The notes under the pieces were generated by a model that did no database searches, had not been told where the DNA came from, and worked only from the letters and a program-made list of their open reading frames with translations. A stretch of 42,328 nucleotides of DNA from contig DAIDJF010000050.1 in the NCBI GenBank assembly GCA_027451525.1, forward strand, positions 1-42,328, read 5' to 3'. This document shows, piece after piece, positions 1-8,319 of the stretch; positions within the stretch are counted from its first letter, which is position 1, and the number at the start of each line of letters is the position of its first letter. This DNA is from Ktedonobacterales bacterium. Lineage in GTDB: Bacteria; Chloroflexota; Ktedonobacteria; Ktedonobacterales; Ktedonobacteraceae. The position numbers and the translations under genes were made by a program.

Positions 1-7
1 GAACGGA

Positions 8-173
8 CGGGCGACCACACGGGTCCCCACCCATCCCCAGTACCGCCCCCGCCCCTACTCTACGACGATGCACGACGTGCATGGATGTTTTGCACCCGCG
101 TGCGGGTGCAAGGGCGTGTATAGTAGGGGCGGGGGTAGAGTGGACGCGGGGTGGGGACCCGTGTGGTCGCCCG
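8..173. repeat. Long imperfect foldback (MITE/REP-like)
   Basis: A perfect 24-bp inverted repeat is formed by 8-31 and 150-173. Further inside, a second complementary pair (about 46-63 against 117-136, core CCCCCGCCCCTACT) extends the arms with a few mismatches. The centre has its own hairpin, TTGCACCCG at 90-98 against CGGGTGCAA at 103-111. The arm contains a GTAGGGGCG / GGTCGCCC core that also occurs in the foldback element at 14149-14315, so both probably belong to one dispersed repeat family. No coding sequence fits here. The window edge hides any target duplication on the left. Confidence 0.75.
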
Positions 174-368
174 TTTTACCCCACATCCGCCTGATGCCCC
201 TTCCAAGAAAAAACCTATACGTGTAAGGACCCTCGCGGTCGCCCTGCTTCCATTGCACGTATGTAAACGGTATTGACCCTTGTGGTTGCCCGTCGTACAC
301 CATCTGCGCCCAATGCCCTCTTCACCAAAAAACCTACCCGTGTAAGCCGCGAGGGTCACCCTGCCTCC
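156..368. repeat. Degenerate tandem repeat, two ~118-bp units
   Basis: Two diverged copies lie head to tail, about 156-251 and 275-368. Both contain, in order, GACCC-x-TGTGGT-x-GCCCGT, a run ending in AAAAAACCTA-x-CGTGTAAG, and a CGC-GGTC-CCCTGC-TCC end. The offset is 119 bp at the start and 117 bp at the end. They merge on the left with the arm of the foldback at 8-173. The stretch 1-377 therefore holds only repeats downstream of the exporter gene; I see no gene in it. Confidence 0.6.
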
Positions 369-377
369 TTTCGATCT

Positions 378-2015
378 CTACAGGGCGAGCATCGCTTCTT
401 CGCGCGCGGCTTCTTGCTCAGCACGCTCTTCCTCGGTCAAGGATTGTTCCTCAATATCGGGGCCTTGCGGGCGGCGAGAACGTACAAAGAAGGCTGCGAC
501 AATGCCCAACAGCGTCAGAACTACGCTTACACGGAAGGCATCTTGCATCGCCAGCACGGTCGCTTGCTCACGCAATAAGCCGCTAATGACTTGCAGGGCT
601 GCTGAGTAGGCTGCAGCTGCCGCCGCACCCTTTTGCATAAAGAGGGCCTGCAAGCCCGGCACAAGTTGTCCCAACTGTGAAGATGGCGTCACCTGTACTG
701 CCAGATTCGCGTAATGCACCGCTGATTGCGTTTGCACCAGCGTCGCAATGACGGCAACCGCTAGCGAACTGACGACAAAGCGCAATGTCGTACTTACCGC
801 AGAGGCCTGGGGTAACTGGCGCGGTCTCATTTCAGAGAGAGCCGAAACCGACAGCGGCTGGAAACAGAGGCCGAGTGCCAGACTACGCAAAATCAGCCAG
901 ATTTGAATAGTCCCATACGGCGTGTTTGCCCCTAACGAGGTAAACAGCCAGAGCGCAACGGTCAGAATAACCAGACCTGGGATAACTACAGCACGCACAC
1001 CAATCTTATCGACCAGCCAGCCACCAACCAGAGCCGCAGCCATCGAGGCAAATGCCTGTGGTAAGAGCAACAAGCCCGATTGGAACGCGCTCAGTCCGCG
1101 CAAACTTTGCAGGTAGATAGGCACGATAAACAGACCGCCATAGAGAGCAAAGGTCACGAGAACACTGGCGAAACTACTGGTGGAGAAGGGCAAATTGGCA
1201 AACACACGCAAGTCCAGCAAGGGACTTCCACCGCGCCGCGAGGTACGCAACTCGACAACTGTAAAGATCGCCAGGAAAATCGCACCCACGATCAGGAAGC
1301 TCAGCACTTTAAGCGATCCCCAGCCGTCTGTGCTGGCATCAGACAAACCATAGAGCAGGCTGGACAGGCCAAGCGAGGAGAAAATGAAACCAGGAACGTC
1401 GAAACGCGCTCGTACCTCACTACGTCCATCACGCAGGAAGAGGATACCCATGATGATACCAAGAATACCAATTGGCACATTGATATAGAAAATGAGCTGC
1501 CAGCCCAGGAACGTAACAATATAGCCACCTAATGTAGGGCCAAAGGCAGGAGCGAGCAAAATCGGCACACCGAGCGCACCCATTGCCGTTCCGCGCTCCT
1601 CTGGCGGGAATTCGGTGTAGAGCAACGTAATCGCCAGGGGCGACATAAAGGCTCCCATCGCCCCCTGGATTACGCGGAAGAAAATCAACATGGGCAGGTT
1701 TACGGCGAGACCACACAGAGCCGAACCAAGCGTAAAACCTGCTAACGCGATCAGATACAAACGTTTTGTTCCAAGCCGTTGCGAGAGATAGGCAGTCAAC
1801 GGCGTCGCGACACCCTGCACAAGCGTATAGGCAGTTAAAACCCATTGAACACTGGTTAAATCAGCACCAAAAGCGTTTTGTAGACGCGGAATTGCAATAT
1901 TGACAATAGTTCCGTCGAGAATGGTCATAAACAAGCCGAAAATGACCACTATCGCCACTAACCATTTGTATGGAATACCTCCACCCTGGCGTGGAGCAGA
2001 TACAGGCATTTGCAC
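378..2015 (-). CDS. MFS drug exporter, DHA2 (EmrB/QacA) family
   Basis: Proton-driven multidrug efflux permease of the inner membrane, about 545 residues with some 14 hydrophobic segments, the normal size for the 14-helix DHA2 family. Seen motifs are LDGTIVNIAIP in helix 1 (family motif D1) and a GPTLGG motif C in helix 5, typical of drug/H+ antiporters. The reading frame opens at a TTG at 2033, but AAGGAG at 2025-2030 lies just inside it, so the start is probably GTG at 2015 (9-nt spacing) or ATG at 2009. Upstream DNA holds a palindrome suggesting repressor control, though no regulator gene is adjacent. The substrate cannot be read from sequence. Confidence 0.92.
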   Translation of the reverse strand: MQMPVSAPRQGGGIPYKWLVAIVVIFGLFMTILDGTIVNIAIPRLQNAFGADLTSVQWVLTAYTLVQGVATPLTAYLSQRLGTKRLYLIALAGFTLGSALCGLAVNLPMLIFFRVIQGAMGAFMSPLAITLLYTEFPPEERGTAMGALGVPILLAPAFGPTLGGYIVTFLGWQLIFYINVPIGILGIIMGILFLRDGRSEVRARFDVPGFIFSSLGLSSLLYGLSDASTDGWGSLKVLSFLIVGAIFLAIFTVVELRTSRRGGSPLLDLRVFANLPFSTSSFASVLVTFALYGGLFIVPIYLQSLRGLSAFQSGLLLLPQAFASMAAALVGGWLVDKIGVRAVVIPGLVILTVALWLFTSLGANTPYGTIQIWLILRSLALGLCFQPLSVSALSEMRPRQLPQASAVSTTLRFVVSSLAVAVIATLVQTQSAVHYANLAVQVTPSSQLGQLVPGLQALFMQKGAAAAAAYSAALQVISGLLREQATVLAMQDAFRVSVVLTLLGIVAAFFVRSRRPQGPDIEEQSLTEEERAEQEAAREEAMLAL

Positions 2016-2054
2016 GCGAAATAACTCCTTCAAAATGACAGCAAAGTTACAACA

Positions 2055-2107
2055 TGACTATCTTGTAGTATTTTGACTAATATTTTTATTTTATGACTAC
2101 GTAGTCA
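2055..2107 (-). promoter_or_regulatory. Operator-like palindrome and promoter of the exporter
   Basis: TGACTACGTAGTCA at 2094-2107 is a perfect 14-bp palindrome. On the minus strand it overlaps a TTGACT that could serve as the -35 box, with an AT-rich AAATAT about 17 bp on as a weak -10. A looser copy (TGACTA-x-TGTAGT) lies at 2055-2070 nearer the start codon. Such palindromes are typical targets of TetR or MarR repressors of efflux pumps; which one binds here is unknown. Confidence 0.5.
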
Positions 2108-2135
2108 ATATTTTACCAGAAAGTCATGCATGCCG

Positions 2136-2990
2136 TCAAGAGAGAGCGGTCATTTGCGCACTAATTTCCCATAAGCGTTCCTGCACGGCGGTGTCATAGG
2201 AGATTTTTGCCGACGTTTTTTCACGGCAATCCGCAAAATACTTGCCAGTCACGCCCTCAACGTCTGCTGAGGTTGCCAGATAGAGCGAGGTACGCGCCCC
2301 TTGTACAGCTGAAATGCCAAAAAAGCGTGAGATGCCCGCGAGAGGACGTAAGAAGGGAGGCAGGGGTTGACTCCAGATATTGGTTGCCACGACACCTGGA
2401 TGCAGGCAATTGACCGTGACGCCCGTTCCTTCCAGGCGACGCGCCAGGGCATAGGTGAACAATGTATTGGCGAGTTTGGACTGTGCATAGGCGGCGAACA
2501 TGCGATACCGCTTGCTCATCTGTAAATCATCAAAATTTAAGATGCCAGCCATCTGCGCATCCGAACTAACGTTGACGATGCGAGCGGGTGTGCTGGCTTT
2601 CAATGTATCGAGCAAGAGATTCGTGAGCAGAAAACTGGCGAGATGGTTAACGGCAAAGGTCATCTCGTAGCCATCTGTACTCAATATGCGCTGTCCAAAA
2701 AAACTACCTGCGTTATTGACTAACACGTCGAGCCGATTGTATCGCTGCTGAAATTCGCTTGCCAACTGGCGTACCGCTTGCAACGAGGCAAAATCAGCAA
2801 GCAGCAGATCAACCGCGTCATTGCCGCTTTGCTGCTTGATATCGCGTTGGGCCGCTTCACCCTTTGCGCGATTGCGACAGACCATTACAACTGTCGCCCC
2901 CATTTTTGCCAAACCCAGGGCGGTTTCTCTGCCGATGCCTGAATTTGCGCCCGTGACCATGCAGATTTTACCTGCCATCGCTGTATCCAT
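2136..2990 (-). CDS. Short-chain dehydrogenase/reductase (retinol dehydrogenase-like)
   Basis: NAD(P)-dependent oxidoreductase of the classical SDR fold, 284 residues. Seen are the cofactor motif TGANSGIG (13-20), NNAG (92-95), the catalytic Ser in NVSS (about 143) and YAQSK with Tyr168/Lys172. The C-terminal half resembles the retinol-dehydrogenase/WWOX-like branch, but the substrate is unknown. The open frame extends to 3146, yet the extra 52 residues look unrelated to the family, and AAAGGA lies 9 nt before the ATG at 2990, so I choose that start. It stands alone; 152 bp separate it from the upstream kinase gene. Confidence 0.9.
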   Translation of the reverse strand: MDTAMAGKICMVTGANSGIGRETALGLAKMGATVVMVCRNRAKGEAAQRDIKQQSGNDAVDLLLADFASLQAVRQLASEFQQRYNRLDVLVNNAGSFFGQRILSTDGYEMTFAVNHLASFLLTNLLLDTLKASTPARIVNVSSDAQMAGILNFDDLQMSKRYRMFAAYAQSKLANTLFTYALARRLEGTGVTVNCLHPGVVATNIWSQPLPPFLRPLAGISRFFGISAVQGARTSLYLATSADVEGVTGKYFADCREKTSAKISYDTAVQERLWEISAQMTALS

Positions 2991-3142
2991 TCCATTTTGT
3001 CCTTTCGATAAAAACAACAGAACATTTCTACTCATCTGATAACAATGATCAGCTTTTAGGATAACATATATCACTTGCAATACAAAAAGAATGGATGCCT
3101 TTCTTCTTACGAAAGAGACATCCATAGGCAGATCATAAAACA

Positions 3143-4282
3143 TCACCCATCTGCAAGTTCTCTATGGTCAATCGGCAATGTAAAGCAGAATATTGCGCCC
3201 CGCCCTTCTTCACTTTCAACCCAAACACGTCCGTGGTGCCGCTTTACGAGATCCGCCACAATTGCTAATCCCAAACCAAGCCCACTCACAAACTCACCGC
3301 CAGACCCCTCAATGCGATAAAATGCCTCAAACACAGATTGCTGCAATGTCTTTGGAATCCCTGGGCCAAAATCCTGCACACATACTTTGACCTCTTGTGC
3401 ATCAGCATGCAATATCACAAGTATTTTATCTGTCAACGGTGCATATTTGATGGCATTGGTCAGCAAATTCGTGATGACCTGCCCAATACGCTCGCGATCG
3501 CCCCATAACATCTTTTGCGTTTCACCAATCTGGTCAATCGTCTGGCGTTCGGTTGTTAACTGCACACTCTCGATCACATCACGAACAAGTGCATCGAAAT
3601 CGAAAAGACTTTCGCGCAGTTGCAGTTTTCCGCCTTCTATGCGGCTGACATCAAGCAGATCATTGACCAGCGTATTTAATCGCTCTGCCTGCGAGTCCAT
3701 TCTTGCCACCATACGGGCTGACTGCTCATCACCTGCGCGCCTGAAACGCCTATCTAGCAGTTGCGCATAGCCTTTGATGCTACTGAGCGGTGTTTTCAAC
3801 TCATGCACGACCATACTAATAAATTCATTCCTTTTTGCATCGCGCGCATCACGCATAATCTGTTCGCGCATTAAGATTTCGCGCTCTTGCTCGGCTTTTC
3901 TACGTTCAATGGCATAACGAATTAAGCGATGTAACAACTCGCCTTGTAACATGTCTTTCGTGATGTAATCATCTGCTCCGGCCTGCAACGCTAAAATGTC
4001 AATATCCGCTCCACCCAAGCCAGTCAACATGATTATAGGTAAAGCGTAGCCCGTTCGGCGAGCTTCTTTCAGCAGTTCTATCCCACTGTGCGTTCCAAGC
4101 CGATAGTCTAGCAGCGTGATATCATGATCACATTGCGCCATATGCGCTAGCCCACTCTCAAACCCTTGCTCCCATAACACGTGATAATGAGCGTGCTGAA
4201 TTTTTGCCAACACACGCTGCAAAAGAATCACATCCTCTTCATCATCCTCAACAAGCAGCACTGTTATTGGGGGCATCGTCAT
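3143..4282 (-). CDS. Receiver-first hybrid histidine kinase (REC-HisKA-HATPase)
   Basis: A 379-residue cytoplasmic protein beginning with a receiver domain (about 5-125; acidic pocket VEDDEED, phospho-acceptor Asp59 in TLLDYRLG, Lys in ITKD). A helical linker leads to a HisKA domain with HELKTP (His160) and a HATPase domain (N box NLLTNAIKYAP, G1 DFGPGIP, G2 GLGLGLAIV). It has no sensor or membrane segment, so its input is probably phosphorylation of the receiver. The ATG at 4282 has a good AAGGGA site and overlaps the end of the upstream response regulator by 35 nt, arguing for co-translation. Third gene of a three-gene phosphorelay operon. Confidence 0.93.
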   Translation of the reverse strand: MTMPPITVLLVEDDEEDVILLQRVLAKIQHAHYHVLWEQGFESGLAHMAQCDHDITLLDYRLGTHSGIELLKEARRTGYALPIIMLTGLGGADIDILALQAGADDYITKDMLQGELLHRLIRYAIERRKAEQEREILMREQIMRDARDAKRNEFISMVVHELKTPLSSIKGYAQLLDRRFRRAGDEQSARMVARMDSQAERLNTLVNDLLDVSRIEGGKLQLRESLFDFDALVRDVIESVQLTTERQTIDQIGETQKMLWGDRERIGQVITNLLTNAIKYAPLTDKILVILHADAQEVKVCVQDFGPGIPKTLQQSVFEAFYRIEGSGGEFVSGLGLGLAIVADLVKRHHGRVWVESEEGRGAIFCFTLPIDHRELADG

Positions 4283-4739
4283 GGGTTCCCTTCATTTCCT
4301 CATGTGGTAGTGTGACTATTTCAAACCAGTATTTTCCCAGCATTTTCATGACTTCGATCAAGCGATCAAAGGTGACAGGCTTGGTGATGAATGAGTTCAC
4401 GCCCAATTTATAGGAACGATAGACATCCTCTTCGGCGCGTGAAGTGGTAAAAACAACAATCGGAATATCTTTGAGGTCGGGATGATTTTTGATCTCGCGC
4501 AATGCCTCGCGCCCATCTTTCTTCGGCATATTCAGATCGAGCAAAATCACGCCCGGTCGGGGGGCACGTGTCTCATCGGTATATATTCCTTGATGCAAGA
4601 GGTAATCCATCAATTCCTCCCCATCCTTCACCCAATGCAGATCATTTAACAATTTCCCTTGTTTAAGAGCTTTTTCCGTCAGAAGAATATCATCATCATC
4701 ATCGTCCGCCATTAAGATCACAATTGCATTTTTTGCCAT
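4248..4739 (-). CDS. CheY-like single-domain response regulator (Rcp1-like)
   Basis: A 163-residue receiver with no output domain. Seen: the acidic run ADDDDDD (11-17), acceptor Asp68 in ILLDLNMPKKDG, FTTS switch residues and the ITKP lysine. The insert near DYLLHQGIYTDE is typical of the Rcp1 subgroup that partners phytochrome-like kinases (family knowledge). It starts 4 nt after the kinase stop, with its ribosome site (AAGGGAAG) inside the end of the kinase gene, and overlaps the next gene by 35 nt. It probably shuttles phosphate between the PAS kinase and the receiver-first kinase (inference). Confidence 0.94.
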   Translation of the reverse strand: MAKNAIVILMADDDDDDILLTEKALKQGKLLNDLHWVKDGEELMDYLLHQGIYTDETRAPRPGVILLDLNMPKKDGREALREIKNHPDLKDIPIVVFTTSRAEEDVYRSYKLGVNSFITKPVTFDRLIEVMKMLGKYWFEIVTLPHEEMKGTHDDAPNNSAAC

Positions 4740-4743
4740 AATG

Positions 4744-6429
4744 CTACTTCCCTTTTGTATGATATACAGGCAATGTCACGATAAACGTCGCTCCTTCCTC
4801 TGGCGCACTTTTCGCTGTGATATAGCCCTCGTGTCGCTCAACAATCTTACGTACAACGGCGAGTCCAATTCCAGTGCCCTCATAGGCAGTTCGACCATGA
4901 AGCCGCTGAAAAACCGTAAAAATACGGTCTAAGTACTTCTCATCAAAGCCAATACCGTTATCTTGTATAAAAATGCGACATTGCTCCTCGCCTTCCTCAT
5001 TGCTCTCCATCTCAGCAAACACGCGCACAATGGGCGGTTGATCTGGTTTATGAAATTTCAAGGCATTCGCAAGCAGATTTTGTAGCATCTGCCGCATCTG
5101 AATAGGATCAGCTTCAATAACAGGTAACTCTTCAATCAACACGTTTCCGCGCCCTTCTTGGATGCGCGTTTCCAGATCACTCACTACTTCTTGGGCAACA
5201 ATGTTCAAATTCACTTCAACAAACGGCAACGCTTTTGTGGTCACGCGCGAAAACGTTAAGAGATCATTAATGAGAATTTGCATCCGTGACGCCGCATTAC
5301 GCATACGGTCCAGATAGTTTTTCCCCTCGCCTAACACGTGCCCATATTCTTCTTCAAGCAGGTTGCCAAAGGCTTGAATTTTGCGCAATGGCTCCTGTAG
5401 ATCGTGCGAGGCGACATAAGCAAACTGCTGTAACTCCTGATTGCTGCGCTCCAATTCATCATTCAGCAGTCGCAGATCTTCGGTTGTTTGGCGCAACGCT
5501 TCGGTACGCTGGATAACCAACTGTTCCTGGTTTGCACTAAATTCCTGTAATTGGTTAATTGTCTGCTTGAGTTCTGTAATATCGCGATTGACCTCTAAGA
5601 TAACAGGCGCGGGAGTAGACGAGTGTTCTAGTAATATCCAGCGGCTCATAACGATAATGTATGTTCCATCGCGTCTTGCATGTACTAACTCGCCTTCCCA
5701 ATATTTCCTCTCCTTGAGAATGGCATGGATTTCTTCAAGGGGAATGGGAAACTGTGTTTGTAGCAGTTGATGTAAATGCCGTCCCACCGCCTCCCCTTCG
5801 GACCAACCATAGAGATGCTCCGCACCTTTATTCCAGAAAATCGCCTTTTTCTCTGTATGTACTATAAATGCATCATACGCCTCACGCAGCAATGCAGCTT
5901 GCCACTCAATCTGTTTTTCTGCACCTCTGCGCTCGGTAATGTCGATATTAACGCCTATCATACGTTGTGGATTACCCGCCTCGTCGCGACGGGTACGTCC
6001 CTTCGAGAGTATCCAGCGAATGCTGCCATCAGGATGCACAACGCGAAACTCACAAGAGTAATCTTTGCCCTCTTGTACAGCTTGCCAGAGTTCCGCTTGA
6101 GCACGTTGGCGATCATCTTCATGCAAACAGGCAAGCCACTGCTCGTAACTCCTGATAGGCTCATCAGAAGGAAGACCATACAATGCCTCTAACTCCGGCG
6201 TCCATAAGATACGCCCAGCTGGAATATCCCACTCATATGTTCCTACCTTCCCCACCTCTTGGGCAAAAGCCAGCCGCTCGTGTTCACGTCTGAACCATGC
6301 AACTTGCGCTTCCAATGGAGCGTCATGCGCAACGAAGCGGGAAAGTGATGAAAAATCAGACCGTTGTACCTGCCCATCTTCATGATCAGCATGACTGCTA
6401 TTCTGCTCCTCAATTGACATGTATGCCAT
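4744..6429 (-). CDS. PAS-domain sensor histidine kinase
   Basis: A 561-residue soluble kinase. Two PAS/PAC units are visible, about 50-168 (ending in NIDITERR) and 180-288 (ending in NRDITELK). A coiled-coil-like stretch (290-335) follows, then a HisKA domain of the phytochrome-like type with SHDLQEPLRK (His342), and a HATPase domain with N box NLLANALKFH, G1 DNGIGFD and G2 GTGIGLAVV. There is no transmembrane segment or GAF-PHY photoreceptor, so the stimulus is probably intracellular (ligand or redox). It starts at 6429 (AGAAAGG 4 nt upstream); ATG at 6420 is an alternative. First gene of the phosphorelay operon. Confidence 0.94.
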   Translation of the reverse strand: MAYMSIEEQNSSHADHEDGQVQRSDFSSLSRFVAHDAPLEAQVAWFRREHERLAFAQEVGKVGTYEWDIPAGRILWTPELEALYGLPSDEPIRSYEQWLACLHEDDRQRAQAELWQAVQEGKDYSCEFRVVHPDGSIRWILSKGRTRRDEAGNPQRMIGVNIDITERRGAEKQIEWQAALLREAYDAFIVHTEKKAIFWNKGAEHLYGWSEGEAVGRHLHQLLQTQFPIPLEEIHAILKERKYWEGELVHARRDGTYIIVMSRWILLEHSSTPAPVILEVNRDITELKQTINQLQEFSANQEQLVIQRTEALRQTTEDLRLLNDELERSNQELQQFAYVASHDLQEPLRKIQAFGNLLEEEYGHVLGEGKNYLDRMRNAASRMQILINDLLTFSRVTTKALPFVEVNLNIVAQEVVSDLETRIQEGRGNVLIEELPVIEADPIQMRQMLQNLLANALKFHKPDQPPIVRVFAEMESNEEGEEQCRIFIQDNGIGFDEKYLDRIFTVFQRLHGRTAYEGTGIGLAVVRKIVERHEGYITAKSAPEEGATFIVTLPVYHTKGK

Positions 6430-6861
6430 TAGACCTTTCTAAACCGAAACAACATAGCTGTATTGCACTTTTAATATTTTAAATACTGAACAATACGCCA
6501 TAGATCTTGCTTTATTATATCACCCGAAGAGTATGATATTTTTGCAAATAAGCTCTAGCAATGAGGCAAAAAATAGCTTTCCCTCTACTCTATCAAAGCA
6601 CTCATTGATCTGATGTTCACTTTCTCTATAAGAAAAACGTGTATCCTAATAAAGTTCCATAGGCTCTATGATATTACATACTTGCCAATATAGTAAGGAT
6701 TATTCATATTTTTATCATATTCTCACGCTTTTAGCATAATTTTAAGCAATTTTTAATACTATGAAAGAATTTTACATGACGCAACGCGAATCACATGCTT
6801 CAAAGCCATCACAACAATGGTAGTGCAGCAGTGAACGACTAGACAAGAGAGCAAAGGCATT
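6430..6861. other. AT-rich divergent intergenic region
   Basis: This 432-bp stretch separates the minus-strand kinase operon from the plus-strand small genes. It is clearly more AT-rich than its neighbours. A perfect minus-strand TATAAT lies at 6514-6519 without a good -35 box; several AT-rich boxes on the plus strand (for example around 6745-6775) could serve the gene at 6862. I see no gene, RNA fold or convincing operator. Confidence 0.4.
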
Positions 6862-7152
6862 ATGTCAACATACAACTACGAGCAATCGAACCAGGAACAG
6901 GACAAACGGCGCATAGAACAAAATAGCGACGAGGGAGAAACTATAAAAAGATATAACAAACAGAGCAATCTTTATGATCCAGAGGGGAAAACATATACCC
7001 CGTTGCGCGATGAGCCTGATGAGGCACCACAAGTAGATACCTCTCCCATAGCAGAGCAGAAAAAAGATGATCCTTTTGCACCAGTCTTTGAGAACCTTGA
7101 TGAGCAACGGGCCGCAGCCAGTAGGCAACCCGGCGGGCGGTCAAATGCGTAG
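6862..7152 (+). CDS. Small hydrophilic protein of unknown function
   Basis: I do not recognise this 96-residue protein. It is highly polar, rich in Glu, Asp, Gln, Asn, Arg and Lys, has no cysteine, signal peptide or membrane segment, and is probably largely disordered. An AAAGG ribosome site sits 4 nt before the ATG, and the next gene follows 60 nt after its stop on the same strand, so the two may be co-transcribed. A stress- or spore-associated role is conceivable for such composition but is only a guess. The frame could also be spurious. Confidence 0.55.
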   Translation: MSTYNYEQSNQEQDKRRIEQNSDEGETIKRYNKQSNLYDPEGKTYTPLRDEPDEAPQVDTSPIAEQKKDDPFAPVFENLDEQRAAASRQPGGRSNA

Positions 7153-7212
7153 ACTGGCAAGAAAGCCATCCCTCGATCCCAGTAAGCATCTTAATTTAGA
7201 AAGCACCGAATT

Positions 7213-7737
7213 ATGCCCAACATGCTAGATTTTCTAGAAAGCCAGACACAGGCTCCCATCGTGTTTAACTGCTTCAATACCTTGCTACGCGCAGTGGGCC
7301 TGGAGTACCTCCTGGAAGGATATCATCCTCTGACCATCTTCGCCCCTGTTGATCGCGCGTTTGAGACCTATGGTGGTGGGGGAGTGTATGACCTCGAGAA
7401 AGACCTGCATATGCTCACGTTCTTGCTCAAATATCATCTTGTTCCCTTAGCACTTTCAACTGATGATATTCTAACGTTAGCATTGGAGAATACGCGCGCA
7501 AATCAAGTTGTGAAAGAACCATTAACGCTACAATTACCAACCTACACCAATCAGGTAATTACCGCGCACGTGGACAAGGCTAGCAAACATTTTACGGTCA
7601 ACGGCTATCGTGTTCCACGCGCTGATATCAGAATTGGGAACGGTGTCATTCACATCCTTGATAACGTGCTCTGGCCTCAAGGCCTGGATTTCGAGGCGTT
7701 TGGTACACGTAGCCCGGCAAGCATTCGCACCCAATAA
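7213..7737 (+). CDS. Fasciclin (FAS1) domain protein
   Basis: A 174-residue protein made almost entirely of one FAS1 domain, a fold used in adhesion and surface proteins. The two conserved blocks are seen: LTIFAPVDRAF (about 40-50) with LKYHLVP (75-81), and PRADIRIGNGVIHILDNVL near 134-152. Unusually, no signal peptide or anchor precedes the domain, so secretion is not evident from this start. The ribosome site is weak. A 15-bp perfect hairpin follows the stop codon. Confidence 0.85.
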   Translation: MPNMLDFLESQTQAPIVFNCFNTLLRAVGLEYLLEGYHPLTIFAPVDRAFETYGGGGVYDLEKDLHMLTFLLKYHLVPLALSTDDILTLALENTRANQVVKEPLTLQLPTYTNQVITAHVDKASKHFTVNGYRVPRADIRIGNGVIHILDNVLWPQGLDFEAFGTRSPASIRTQ

Positions 7738-7759
7738 CGTTAGTGTTATTGTCAAATAC

Positions 7760-7797
7760 CCAAAGAGCATACTACGAATGGATAGTATGCTCTTTGG
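7760..7797 (+). terminator. Perfect 15-bp hairpin after the fasciclin gene
   Basis: CCAAAGAGCATACTA (7760-7774) pairs perfectly with 7783-7797 around an 8-nt loop, 23 nt after the fasciclin stop and between two convergent genes. No T-run follows on either strand, so it may end transcription inefficiently or protect the mRNA 3' end. Confidence 0.6.
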
Positions 7798-7822
7798 CAT
7801 CTATACGCGCTAAAACGAGAGA

Positions 7823-8104
7823 TTACAAATCAGTACCGTTATCAGCACCACCACCCATGTACGCGCTACTACTCTGATTAATATGCGATCTTTTCATAAT
7901 CTCGTCTTCTGTACTTCTCACAACAGCTTCAGGAGTGTCGACACCGCCGCCAGTAGCTGCACCACTGGCATCATACAGCGTATCCTCGCTGATGGCATCG
8001 CCCGCATCGTTGGTTTCAGGCATTGTGGTATCGCTGCGTTTCGTTACACTTAGCTGGTGTTTCCGTTCTGCGCGACCAGCATGTTTTCGATGCTTTTGAG
8101 TCAT
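7823..8104 (-). CDS. Small hydrophilic protein of unknown function
   Basis: I do not recognise this protein of 93 residues. The N-terminus is basic and His-rich (MTQKHRKHAGRAERKH) and the rest is acidic and Gly/Ser/Thr-rich, ending in a short GGGADNG stretch. There is no signal or membrane segment. The frame opens further upstream at 8128, but AAGGGAG lies directly before the ATG at 8104, so I choose that start. It faces the fasciclin gene with the hairpin at 7760-7797 between them. The nucleic-acid-like basic start is only suggestive. Confidence 0.55.
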   Translation of the reverse strand: MTQKHRKHAGRAERKHQLSVTKRSDTTMPETNDAGDAISEDTLYDASGAATGGGVDTPEAVVRSTEDEIMKRSHINQSSSAYMGGGADNGTDL

Positions 8105-8246
8105 AGCTCCCTTCCATTTCACCTGCAAACAGGGAATTCATGCCCAATACATACACGTATATTTTTCACGAACAGCATATATGATGGTGATTACCCATCT
8201 CAAGGACAACACGTCAGAGAGCGCATGAGTGATGACGAAAAAAGTT

Positions 8247-8294
8247 CAGTGATCCTGGGCAGAAAATATATAGCTTTTCCGCCCAGGGTCACTG
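8247..8294 (-). terminator. Rho-independent terminator of the Ddn-like gene
   Basis: CAGTGATCCTGGGC (8247-8260) pairs with GCCCAGGGTCACTG (8281-8294) with one wobble pair. Read on the minus strand it lies 25 nt after the stop codon of the gene at 8320-8739 and is followed within 3 nt by a run of six T, the usual intrinsic terminator layout. Confidence 0.85.
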
Positions 8295-8319
8295 TTCTAT
8301 CTATAGGTGCGTTTATACC

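Noticed and set aside
1..370. A CRISPR array, suggested by repeated GC-rich blocks
   Set aside because: Units are two, diverged, about 118 bp and without constant repeats and unique spacers.
1080..1532. A 150-codon open frame opposite the exporter gene
   Set aside because: It is antisense to a clear membrane protein, and its composition is that of a shadow frame.
2991..3146. A 52-residue N-terminal extension of the SDR
   Set aside because: It lies upstream of a good ribosome site and ATG at 2990, overlaps the neighbouring gene end and does not resemble the family.
4744..6429. A bacteriophytochrome kinase, suggested by the HDLQEP-type HisKA and Rcp1-like partner
   Set aside because: No GAF-PHY domains or chromophore Cys is present; the sensor part is two PAS domains.
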